Below are positions 1 to 7,383 of a stretch of 10,884 nucleotides of DNA, piece after piece. Numbering within the stretch: the stretch's first letter is position 1; the number at the start of each line of letters is the position of its first letter. The stretch is from VRUE01 sp035548675 (GTDB lineage: Bacteria > Actinomycetota > Thermoleophilia > Solirubrobacterales > 70-9): contig DASZSJ010000044.1 of the NCBI GenBank assembly GCA_035548675.1, positions 1 through 10,884 on the forward strand, written 5' to 3'. The notes beneath the pieces were generated by a model. It was given only the letters and a program-made list of their open reading frames with translations. It was not told the origin of the DNA and searched no databases. The position numbers and the translations under genes were made by a program.

Positions 1-2
1 TC

Positions 3-1589
3 TTCCGCAGCCTCGTCGCGGCGCTGCTGCCGGTGATGATCGGGGTGCTGGCGATCGTCGGCACCTTCCTCGTGCTGCGGGCGCTGAGCGAGTTCGGCTC
101 GATCTCGATCTTCGCCCTCAACCTGACCACTGGCCTCGGCCGCGGCCGGGCGTTCGACTACAGCCTCTTCATCGTCTCCCGCTACCGCGAGGAGATCGCC
201 GTGGACGGGCCCGGCCTGGCGGCGATGCGGCGGGTGATGGCGACGGCCGGGCGCACCGTCTTCTTCTCCTCGCTCACGGTCGCCGCCGCGCTCGCCTCGC
301 TGATCGTCTTCCCGCAGCGCTTCCTCTACTCGATGGGCTTTGGCGGCTCGCTGGTGACGCTGCTCGCCGCCGCGGTCTCGCTGACCGTGCTGCCGGCGGT
401 GCTGACGCTGCTGGGCACGCGGGTCAACTCGCTCGCGCCGAAGGGGCTGAAGCGGCGCGCCGAGGCCGAGACCCGGCCCGATGAGAGCGGCTTCTGGTAC
501 CGCCTCTCGCGCTTCGTGATGCGGCGCCCGGCGCCGATCGCGACCGTCAGCGCCCTCTTCCTGATCGTCCTCGGCATCCCCTTCTTCAACATCAAGTTCA
601 CCGCCGCCGATCCGCAGATCCTGCCGCCGGAGGCGAGCGGCCGCCAGGTCTACGACGCGATGCAGGACGAATTCCCGCCCAACCGCGATACGCCGATCTG
701 GGTCACGGTCGAAGGCGGCGGGCCCGCCGCGGCGGCGCGCGCGCGGGCGCAGGTCAACAAGGTAGAAGGGGTGACCGCGGCGCTGCCGCCGCAGCGCCTG
801 ACCCCGAGCCTGAGCATGGTCCAGGCGATCTCCGGCGACACCTTCCGCTCCGAGGCGAGCCAGTCGACCGTGGAAGCGATCCGCGACATCGCGGTCCCCG
901 GCGCGACCGTGAAGGTGACCGGCGCGACCGCGGACTTCGTCGACTTCCAGAGCAGCCTCGCCCGCCACATGCCGATCGCGGTGGGGATCATCATCGTCGC
1001 GACCCTGGTCATCCTCTTCCTGATGACCGGCTCGGTGGTGCTGCCGGTCAAGTCCCTGATCATGAACTTCCTCAACCTCAGCGCCGTCTTCGGCCTGCTG
1101 GTGCTGATCTTCCAGGACGGGCGGCTCGAAGGCTTCTTCGACTACACCAGCCAGGGGGCGCTCGAGCAGACGATGCCGATCCTGCTCTTCGCCGTCGCCT
1201 TCGGCCTCTCGACCGATTACGCGGTCTTCCTGCTCTCGCGGATCAAGGAGGCGCGCGACAACGGCGCCTCGGATTCCGAGAGCGTCGCGATCGGGCTCGA
1301 GCGGACGGGGCGCATCGTCACCGCCGCGGCGCTGATGTTCGCCGTCGCGATCGGCGCCTTCGCCACCTCGAAGATCATCTTCATCAAGCAGAACGGCGTC
1401 GGCACGGCGCTCGCCGTCCTGATCGACGCCAGCATCATCCGCGCCCTGCTCGTGCCCTCGCTGATGGAGCTGCTGGGCAAGTGGAACTGGTGGGCGCCGA
1501 AGCCGTTGCGGCGGCTGCACGAGCGGTTCGGGATCGACGAGACCGGTCCCGAGAATCTGGAGCAGGCCGAAGGTTCGGCGTCAGCCTAG
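3..1589 (+). CDS. MMPL/RND-family transporter, C-terminal part (5' end outside window)
   Basis: This is the C-terminal 528 residues of a proton-driven RND-type exporter of the MMPL family, which moves lipids or hydrophobic compounds across the plasma membrane. The frame is open from base 3 with no start of its own; the GTG at 33 is internal, because the upstream codons already read a membrane segment. Visible parts are transmembrane helices around residues 7-25, the DYSLFIVSRYREE motif (Asp at residue 52), paired helices to about residue 137, a basic cytoplasmic loop, a new helix after RRPAP, an extracytoplasmic domain, then a second helix bundle with FGLSTDYAVFLLSR (Asp codon at 1215). The two Asp-Tyr pairs match the proton-relay positions of the family. 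The C-terminus WNWWAPKPLRRLHERFG is typical of actinobacterial MMPL proteins. Odd: the helix before the first Asp reads GRGRAFDY, where the family usually has hydrophobic residues (GLGLAIDY). Family assignment is firm; the substrate is unknown. Confidence 0.93.
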   Translation, partial: FRSLVAALLPVMIGVLAIVGTFLVLRALSEFGSISIFALNLTTGLGRGRAFDYSLFIVSRYREEIAVDGPGLAAMRRVMATAGRTVFFSSLTVAAALASLIVFPQRFLYSMGFGGSLVTLLAAAVSLTVLPAVLTLLGTRVNSLAPKGLKRRAEAETRPDESGFWYRLSRFVMRRPAPIATVSALFLIVLGIPFFNIKFTAADPQILPPEASGRQVYDAMQDEFPPNRDTPIWVTVEGGGPAAAARARAQVNKVEGVTAALPPQRLTPSLSMVQAISGDTFRSEASQSTVEAIRDIAVPGATVKVTGATADFVDFQSSLARHMPIAVGIIIVATLVILFLMTGSVVLPVKSLIMNFLNLSAVFGLLVLIFQDGRLEGFFDYTSQGALEQTMPILLFAVAFGLSTDYAVFLLSRIKEARDNGASDSESVAIGLERTGRIVTAAALMFAVAIGAFATSKIIFIKQNGVGTALAVLIDASIIRALLVPSLMELLGKWNWWAPKPLRRLHERFGIDETGPENLEQAEGSASA

Positions 1590-1679
1590 ACGGTCCCTCG
1601 CGGCGGGTGGCGCGGTTTTGGGGGACCGTCCGAGGACGCGGCGCAGCCGCGCCCGCAGGATGGTGGCACCAAAACCGTG
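1589..1679. terminator. Interlocked inverted repeats between convergent genes (possible bidirectional terminator or pseudoknot)
   Basis: The 119-bp gap between the two convergent genes holds two perfect 9-bp inverted repeats in a-b-a'-b' order. Repeat 1 is GACGGTCCC (1589-1597) with GGGACCGTC (1622-1630). Repeat 2 is CGGTTTTGG (1613-1621) with CCAAAACCG (1669-1677), extendable by a G-T and a C-G pair to 1679. A small CGCGGC/GCCGCG hairpin (1637-1651) lies in the long loop of repeat 2. Placement suggests transcription termination for both strands. There is no clear U-tract, so a classic intrinsic terminator is not certain. The right arm of repeat 1 directly abuts the left arm of repeat 2, as in an H-type pseudoknot. 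Confidence 0.5.
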
Positions 1680-1708
1680 ACAGGACCCGCCGCGCCGGGA
1701 ATGCCCCG

Positions 1709-2500
1709 TCAGTCCCCGAACTTAGTCCCCTGCGATCCCTTGGCGAAGGCGCACCTGAACCGCTCCGGGGTCCCCACAGACGCCCCCCCGGCGAAGCCGC
1801 CGTGGTTGTAGTTGTCGTAGACGGTGACGTAGTCGAGCGTGTCGGGGATCGGGTCGGCGGGCATCGGCACCGGGTCGGGCTCGCCGAGGTTGCCGTTGCC
1901 CTTGGAGCCGACCGAGACGCCCTCCGAGCCGGCGGCGCGGCCACCGGCGGTGGTGGTGGTCAGGTCGCCGCTCATCTCGCGCTGGTCCTTGATCCCGTTC
2001 TTGGGGTCCTTGAACTCTTCCGCGGCCGAGGTGAGGATCGAGTCGTCGATCTTGCTCGCCAGCTTCACCTTCGGCGCGGCGCCGATCAGCTGCGCCGCCG
2101 TCGGCAGCCAGCCGCCGAGCTTGACGCACTTCTGCGCCGCGTAGACGTAGTCGTTGCGGCCCGTGTCCTTGGGCGGGATCGGGTAGAAGCCCGCCTGCAT
2201 GCACCAGGTGCCGAGGTCGACGGCGTCGGGGATCGGACAGGCGACGGAAAGGTCCTTCTTGGTCGCGTTGCCGAGCCGTTTCGACTTCTTCGCGAACTTG
2301 ACCTGGGGCAGGTAGCGGGCGGGGATCTTGCCGTTCTTGCCGAGGCGGACGACCGTGCCGGCGCGACCCTTCTTGGCTGGCGCGAGGCCGCCCATCGAGA
2401 AGACGAGGGCGACCAGGGAGACGAGCAGGGCGGCGGCCGAGAGGAGGCGCGGCAGCGGGTCGGGGCGGCGGGTCGAGGTGAAGATCGGCGCTGCGCTCAT
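1709..2500 (-). CDS. Membrane-anchored or secreted protein of unknown function, faint FGE/lectin-like features
   Basis: The 263-residue product has a hydrophobic stretch at residues 19-38, giving a signal anchor or uncleaved signal peptide, so most of it should lie outside the membrane. A segment VRLGKNGKIPARYLPQ (51-66) resembles the NGK(I/V)PxxxLP linkers seen in fibre-like surface proteins. The region 88-140 contains Cys88, Cys100 and Cys125 with AGFYPIPP and AAQKCVKLGGWLPTAAQL. The C-terminus ends in GTPERFRCAF (Cys250). The A..C..LGG.LPT and FRCAF elements recall formylglycine-generating-enzyme/C-type-lectin folds, but the conserved core is missing, so this is a weak resemblance and not an enzyme call. 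Start ATG at 2500 has AGGAG seven bases upstream and overlaps the stop of the gene before it by ATGA, implying translational coupling. It is the last gene of the minus-strand run. Confidence 0.8.
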   Translation of the reverse strand: MSAAPIFTSTRRPDPLPRLLSAAALLVSLVALVFSMGGLAPAKKGRAGTVVRLGKNGKIPARYLPQVKFAKKSKRLGNATKKDLSVACPIPDAVDLGTWCMQAGFYPIPPKDTGRNDYVYAAQKCVKLGGWLPTAAQLIGAAPKVKLASKIDDSILTSAAEEFKDPKNGIKDQREMSGDLTTTTAGGRAAGSEGVSVGSKGNGNLGEPDPVPMPADPIPDTLDYVTVYDNYNHGGFAGGASVGTPERFRCAFAKGSQGTKFGD

Positions 2501-3669
2501 TTCTTCGCTCCTTCTTTCTCCGGGACGAGGTCGCCCTGGGTCGCTTTGGCGTCTTCGGCCCCCTCGAGGCGCTCGTCGCTGGCGAGGCCGGTGAGCGTGA
2601 GCGTGCCGTCGGCGCCGATGTCGGCGCTGGCCAGGACCGAGTCGCCAGCCACCAGGGAGGTGACGTCGATCCCGGCCGGCACGCTGAGGGCGATGTCGAG
2701 GCCGCTTTCGCGGATGTCGTCGGCGGAGAGCAGCAGTTGCGCGGTCTCGGCTTCGACCGCGCCGACGATCCCCTCGAGCTCGACGTGGGTGAAGGGGGCG
2801 CCGCCGCCGCTGATCTGGGCTTGGGTCAGTCGCCCGCCCGCGACCCCGGCTTTGACCGTGGCGTAGGCGCCGAGGGTCGGCAGTTCGGGCGGGGCGCCGC
2901 TCGGGTCGGGCGCGATGTGGACGAGCGCCGAGGTGCCCCGGTTGGACACTGTGTAGGCGGGGCCGAGCGGGTCGGGGTTGACGAAGGTGACGATGCCGGC
3001 GAGCTCCACGGCCTTCACGGTCTTGCCCTTCACCCGCCTGCCGGCCTCGGCCAGGGTGCCGTTGGCGAGGGCGCGGATCGGCACTTCGACCACGGCCCCG
3101 ACGGGCGGCAGCTTGCCGGCGTGGACGGCGCTCATCAGGCCACCGGCTTCGGCGACCGTGTAGCTGCCCGCCGGCTTGTTGACGTGGACGACGGTGCCGG
3201 CGAGCTCCTCGCCTTCCGCCTCATCGCCCCCTTCTTCCTTCAGGGGCGCGGGGGTCTTTTCGAGCGGCGCTTCTTCTTCCGGTTCGAACGCCGCTTCTTC
3301 GACCACCGGCGCGAAGCTCGTCGTCGCTTCTTCTTCAAAGCCGCCGGCTTCTTCGCCCCCGCCGAAGGAGGCGACTTCCCCCCCGTCGCCGGCTTCGAAT
3401 TCTTCTTCCGCTTCCCCCTCATCCCCGTCGCTGGAGGCCAGGCTCGGCATTTCGATCAGCTGGTAGGGGGCCGTCGCCAGCGTGCCGGTGGCGCTGGGGC
3501 CGATCGCGACGCCGGCGAAGATGCCGAAGCCGAGCGCGATCGCCGCCAGGGGGGCGGCCCAGCGCTTGTCGGTGACGGGGACCGCCGCCCAGCGCAGCAG
3601 GCGCCGGTAGCCCTCCTCGCTGCTCATCGACCGCCGCGGGGCGAGCGCGTCGCGCAGTCGCTCGATCAC
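2497..3669 (-). CDS. Single-TM protein with acidic linker and three OB-like repeats, unknown function
   Basis: I do not recognise a named family for this 390-residue protein. The N-terminus (1-36) is basic and probably cytoplasmic, followed by one transmembrane helix at about 37-57. Residues 80-155 are a low-complexity, Glu-rich linker. The rest holds three related segments of about 55-70 residues, each starting with L(A/E)G(T/I)V: LAGTVVHVN at 156, LAGIVTFVN at 223 and LEGIVGAVE at 298. Each then runs through alternating beta-strand-like sequence, which resembles small OB-fold or DUF5666-type barrels. That comparison is inference. The start is GTG at 3669, overlapping the previous stop as GTGA. 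The same frame stays open to 3927, but that extension only shadows the zinc-ribbon gene upstream and is Arg/Gly-rich junk. The protein probably projects outside the membrane on its acidic stalk. Confidence 0.83.
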   Translation of the reverse strand: MIERLRDALAPRRSMSSEEGYRRLLRWAAVPVTDKRWAAPLAAIALGFGIFAGVAIGPSATGTLATAPYQLIEMPSLASSDGDEGEAEEEFEAGDGGEVASFGGGEEAGGFEEEATTSFAPVVEEAAFEPEEEAPLEKTPAPLKEEGGDEAEGEELAGTVVHVNKPAGSYTVAEAGGLMSAVHAGKLPPVGAVVEVPIRALANGTLAEAGRRVKGKTVKAVELAGIVTFVNPDPLGPAYTVSNRGTSALVHIAPDPSGAPPELPTLGAYATVKAGVAGGRLTQAQISGGGAPFTHVELEGIVGAVEAETAQLLLSADDIRESGLDIALSVPAGIDVTSLVAGDSVLASADIGADGTLTLTGLASDERLEGAEDAKATQGDLVPEKEGAKK

Positions 3670-3986
3670 GGCGCCGCCACCGTGCCCGGCGTCATCCGCG
3701 ACATCAGGTCCCTGCCGCACTGCCAGCAGAAGACCGAGCCCTCGGCGTAGAGCGCGCCGCAGTTGCCGCAGGCCCCGGCCGCCCCCGCCTGGTCGAGCTT
3801 CAGCATCCGCTCGACCTCGCCCAGCTCGGCGTCGAGCTGCTGCAGCTTCGCCGCCTGGCGGGTGAGCACGTCGAGGCGGAAGTGATCGCGCCGCGCCATC
3901 TCGTAAGCGAGGCCGCCGAGGTCCCACTGGGCGTCGACGAGCTCGCGCGCGAGCCGGTCACGCCGTCTCTCCAGGTCCGTGCTCAT
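3666..3986 (-). CDS. Small zinc-ribbon protein with N-terminal coiled coil
   Basis: This is a 106-residue cytoplasmic-looking protein with no signal peptide or membrane segment. Residues 1-65 are rich in Arg, Glu, Leu and Asp with heptad-like spacing and likely form a coiled coil. Residues 73-90 hold CGNC and CWQC, a four-cysteine zinc ribbon with a 10-residue knuckle spacing. Such ribbons in small proteins usually bind a partner protein or nucleic acid. The role here is unknown. ATG at 3986 is preceded by a G-rich stretch nine bases upstream, a weak ribosome site. It starts 16 bp after the preceding zinc-ribbon gene and its stop overlaps the next start by GTGA. The two adjacent zinc-ribbon genes may act together. 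Confidence 0.85.
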   Translation of the reverse strand: MSTDLERRRDRLARELVDAQWDLGGLAYEMARRDHFRLDVLTRQAAKLQQLDAELGEVERMLKLDQAGAAGACGNCGALYAEGSVFCWQCGRDLMSRMTPGTVAAP

Positions 3987-4002
3987 CGCGGAAACCCCCG
4001 TT

Positions 4003-4644
4003 TCACTTGATCACTTCCGCTCCGCCCTCGCCGCCGCCCGGCGGCTTCGACTTGTCGATCGGCGGCGGCGCGCCGGGGGTGGCGATTTCGTTGGGCAGGT
4101 TTTCGCTCTGTTTGACGTAGTCCTCGCCGCTGGTGCTGCCGAGCTGTTCGAGGTCGCCCTCGCTCGCCTTCGTCGCTTTGCCGGTGCCGCCGGAGCCGCC
4201 GCCCTGCTTCGCCTTCTTCGAGCCGCTGCCGCCGGCGCCGAGGCCTTCCGCGCTCTTTTTCGAGCCCGAGCCTTCTTCGGAGGCTTCTTCTTCCCCGCCG
4301 CCGGGCACGCGGACGATCTGGGGCGCGGGAGCGGTGGCCGTGTCGTTGTTGCCCTTGCCGATCAGGACGCCGATCAGCAGCATCAGACCCAGCACCGCGA
4401 TGCCGCCGACCGCGGCGAGCGGCGCGTAATCGCGCTGGGCCTTGGCGGGCTCCTCGGCGGCGGGCGTCTGGCTCGGGTCGGTTGGCTGAGCTGGACGCTC
4501 TCCCGCCTGCCCGTCGGCCACGGTCGCAGGCGCCATGTAGTGGCGGTAGTCGACCCGCGGACTGCCGGTCCGCTGCCCGCACTCGAGGCAGTAGTGCTGA
4601 TCGTCGGCCAGCGGGGCTCCGCATCGCTCGCAGCCCTCAGCCAT
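4003..4644 (-). CDS. Zinc-ribbon, single-TM protein with Gly/Ser/Lys-rich tail
   Basis: The 213-residue protein begins with a four-cysteine zinc ribbon (Cys5, Cys8, Cys19, Cys22; CERC and CLEC) that should be cytoplasmic. A Pro/Ala/Gln-rich linker follows, then one transmembrane helix at about 75-96 (APLAAVGGIAVLGLMLLIGVLIG). The outside part is low complexity: an acidic patch at 118-124, then Gly/Ser/Lys repeats (GSGSKK occurs twice, at 125 and 139), and a Pro-rich end. Similar zinc-ribbon plus one-TM layouts occur in many actinobacterial proteins of unknown role; I cannot name a function. ATG at 4644 has a strong GGGGGGAGG site about five bases upstream, inside the end of the lipoprotein gene, which it overlaps by 8 bp. 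Confidence 0.85.
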   Translation of the reverse strand: MAEGCERCGAPLADDQHYCLECGQRTGSPRVDYRHYMAPATVADGQAGERPAQPTDPSQTPAAEEPAKAQRDYAPLAAVGGIAVLGLMLLIGVLIGKGNNDTATAPAPQIVRVPGGGEEEASEEGSGSKKSAEGLGAGGSGSKKAKQGGGSGGTGKATKASEGDLEQLGSTSGEDYVKQSENLPNEIATPGAPPPIDKSKPPGGGEGGAEVIK

Positions 4645-5457
4645 CCCCGCCTCCCCCCTGTTCGGCCTTGGTCAGCGCCGGGAACTCCGACAGCTTCAGG
4701 TCCGCGCCGGTGGGGTCGCCGACGAAGAAGATCGTGTATTTGAGCTTTTTCAGCTCCGGCTTGAGGTGTTCGATCGCACCACGACCAGCGGCGACGACCT
4801 CGCTCCCCCTGCGGGCGACGACGTAGAGCAGCAGCCGCCGCTGGTCTTCGCCGGTCTTGTTGACCACGTCGCCGGTGGCCGAGATGCCGGAGACCGGGTC
4901 GCCCGCGAGCTTCGGCCGGGAGACCTCGATCTCGGGCAGCTCGCCGGAGTAGGTACCGCCGCCGGTGCCCACCGTGACCCTGACCGACTTCGGCACGCCG
5001 ACGCCGAGCACCTGGTCGTTGACCCATTCGGCATCGCCGTGGGCGGGGATATAGGGGACGGCGGCGAGCGCGGGCTCGATGCCGGGAATGTCGTTCTCGT
5101 AGAAGGGCTTGCCCTTGGCGTTGGTGACCTCGATCAGGATCGGCACTTCGGTCAGGTTCTTGCCCGAGTCGTTGCGGAGGTCGACGACGACGGCGTTCGT
5201 CCCTTCGCTGCCGCGCAGGATCGTCGTCCCCGTCACCCGCACGTCGGGGTTGCGCCGCTTGATCTCCAGCCCCTCTTCGCTGAGCAGCTTGGTCGAGCCC
5301 TGCGCTTCCAGTTCGGCGCTCTTGTCCTTGGTCGACTGGCACCCCGTCAACCCGGCGACCGCACACATCAGCAGCGCCCCCCCGAGCGCCCAGCGAACTG
5401 CATCAAATTCTCTACCCGCCAGGGTGAGAATTTGATGCAGTTCGCGTTTGCGGCGGG

Positions 5458-5461
<4 letters not shown>
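4637..5461 (-). CDS. Predicted lipoprotein with two Ig/FxLYD-like beta domains
   Basis: The 274-residue product has a lipobox LTGC ending at Cys41, so it should be lipid-anchored on the outer face of the membrane. Two beta-rich segments follow, at about 66-165 (with VDLRNDSGKNLTEVPILIEV) and 190-250 (with GDVVNKTGEDQRRLLLYVV). Both look like the V..N.(S/T)G....V.V.V pattern of FxLYD or other Ig-like sandwich domains. This is inference from pattern. The start ATG at 5461 overlaps the pstB stop as ATGA, so it is coupled to the phosphate transporter. Odd: 40 residues precede the lipobox Cys, and residues 6-23 are encoded by a perfect palindrome. Without that stretch the signal peptide would have an ordinary length. 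The only downstream in-frame ATG (Met32) is too close to Cys41 to give a working signal peptide. Confidence 0.85.
5393..5445. repeat. Palindromic element inside the lipoprotein signal-peptide coding region
   Basis: A perfect 20-bp inverted repeat runs from GCGAACTGCATCAAATTCTC (5393-5412) to its exact complement at 5426-5445. Inside it, after one unpaired T (5413), ACCC (5414-5417) pairs with GGGT (5422-5425) around a GCCA loop. The arms are 45 % GC, far below the surrounding sequence. The element is translated in frame in the lipoprotein gene as part of the signal peptide. This resembles palindromic elements that insert into coding sequence without breaking the frame, though no target duplication is visible. 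Confidence 0.85.
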
Positions 5462-6353
<892 letters not shown>

Positions 6354-6366
<13 letters not shown>

Positions 6367-7328
6367 GACTTCCCCTTTCCGCGCGTGATCAGGTCGACGG
6401 CGAAGTTGAGCGCGAGCACGATCGCGAGCAGCACGAAGGCCGCCGCGTAGGCCTTCTCCGGCTGGCCGCCTTCGCCGGCCGGGCTGTTGTTGAAGACGTA
6501 TGTAGTGAGGGTCGAGCCGTTGCCGGTCAGCAGGTCCCAGCCCGGCAGGCTGCCGTTCGGTTCGAAGCGCAGGGTGGCGCCGAGCAGGATGAAGACGATC
6601 GCGGTGTCGCCGATGATCCGGCCCATGCCGAGCGTGACGCCGGTGCCGATGCCACGGCGCGAGGCCGGCAGCAGCACGCGGCGGATGGTCGAGGCGCGGT
6701 CCTTGCCCAGCGCGTAGGAGGCCTCACGCACGTGGCGGGGGATCGAGTGCAGCGCCTCGCGGGTCGCGCCGACGACCAGCGGCAGCGCAATCAGCGACAT
6801 CATCGCCCCGGCGATGAAGAAGGAGCGGCCGAGCGGCGTCGCCCCCTCCCCGGTCGGCGAGAGGAAGCTGAAGAAGCTCTCCTGGAAGACGATCAGGCCG
6901 AAGATCGCGAGCACGATGCTGGGCGTGCCGGCGACGATCTCGACCCCGGACTCGACCGCGCGCGCCAGCCAGGCGGGGCGCGCGTACTCGGTCAGCCAGA
7001 CTGCGATCGAGACGCCGAGCGGCCCGGCGATCAGGGTGCCGAGGACGGCGACCACGACCGTGCCGAGGATCGGGTCGAGGAAGCCGCCGCCGCTCTCCCC
7101 CAGGCCCGGCAGGGGATGGCTGAAGATGTCGGAGAAGCTCAGGAACTGGAGGCCGCGGAAGAGCATGTAGAGGACGATCGAGGCGGCGATCGCGCAGAGC
7201 AGCAGCCCCGCCGCCCAGGCGAGGCCGACGCCGACGCGGTCGCCGACGCTCCACGACTCGTTGCCGCGGATGCGGCCCCAGAGCCCCGGGGCAGCCCGCG
7301 CTCCCGCGTGCGCGCTCACCGGCCCCAC
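6354..7328 (-). CDS. pstA: Phosphate ABC transporter permease PstA
   Basis: PstA is one of the two membrane permeases of the phosphate importer and pairs with PstC. The 324-residue product has about six transmembrane helices, the first near residues 33-57. It carries AGTPSIVLAIFGL (133-145) and the cytoplasmic EAA-type coupling loop at 190-226 (REALHSIPRHVREASYALG, then RRVLLPASRRGI). The GRIIGDTA motif (236-243) corresponds to the family's GRAxGETA, with Asp in place of the usual Glu. The start is uncertain: GTG at 7328 lacks a clear ribosome site because a hairpin arm ends four bases upstream of it, while GTG at 7319 has a G-rich stretch just ahead. Either start keeps all helices. The 3' end overlaps pstB by 13 bp. 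Confidence 0.95.
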
Positions 7329-7330
7329 CC

Positions 7331-7378
7331 GTTCCGGTGCGCTTTATCCCCGTATAGCCGCGCAAAGGCGCACCGGAA
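7331..7378. repeat. REP-like inverted repeat between pstC and pstA
   Basis: TTCCGGTGCGC (7332-7342) and its perfect complement (7368-7378) form an 11-bp stem; the next bases TTT and AAA (7364-7366) extend the pairing past one extra G. It fills almost the whole 55-bp pstC-pstA gap. The left arm with its following CTTTATC is identical to that of the palindrome at 9361-9409, so the two belong to one repeat family. It could act as an mRNA stabiliser, an attenuator that sets the ratio of PstS/PstC to the later genes, or simply a mobile palindrome. Confidence 0.8.
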
Positions 7379-7383
7379 GGTCC

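Noticed and set aside
1481..2866. Long plus-strand open frame of 461 codons
   Set aside because: Arg/Gly/Ala-rich composition, overlaps the MMPL 3' end and two better minus-strand genes; a GC-driven shadow.
2737..3750. Plus-strand open frame of 337 codons
   Set aside because: Mirror of the acidic-stalk gene; Phe/Arg-rich product comes from the complement of GAA tracts.
3670..3927. Upstream extension of the gene at 2497-3669
   Set aside because: Lies inside the zinc-ribbon gene in another frame with junk composition; the GTGA overlap start is better.
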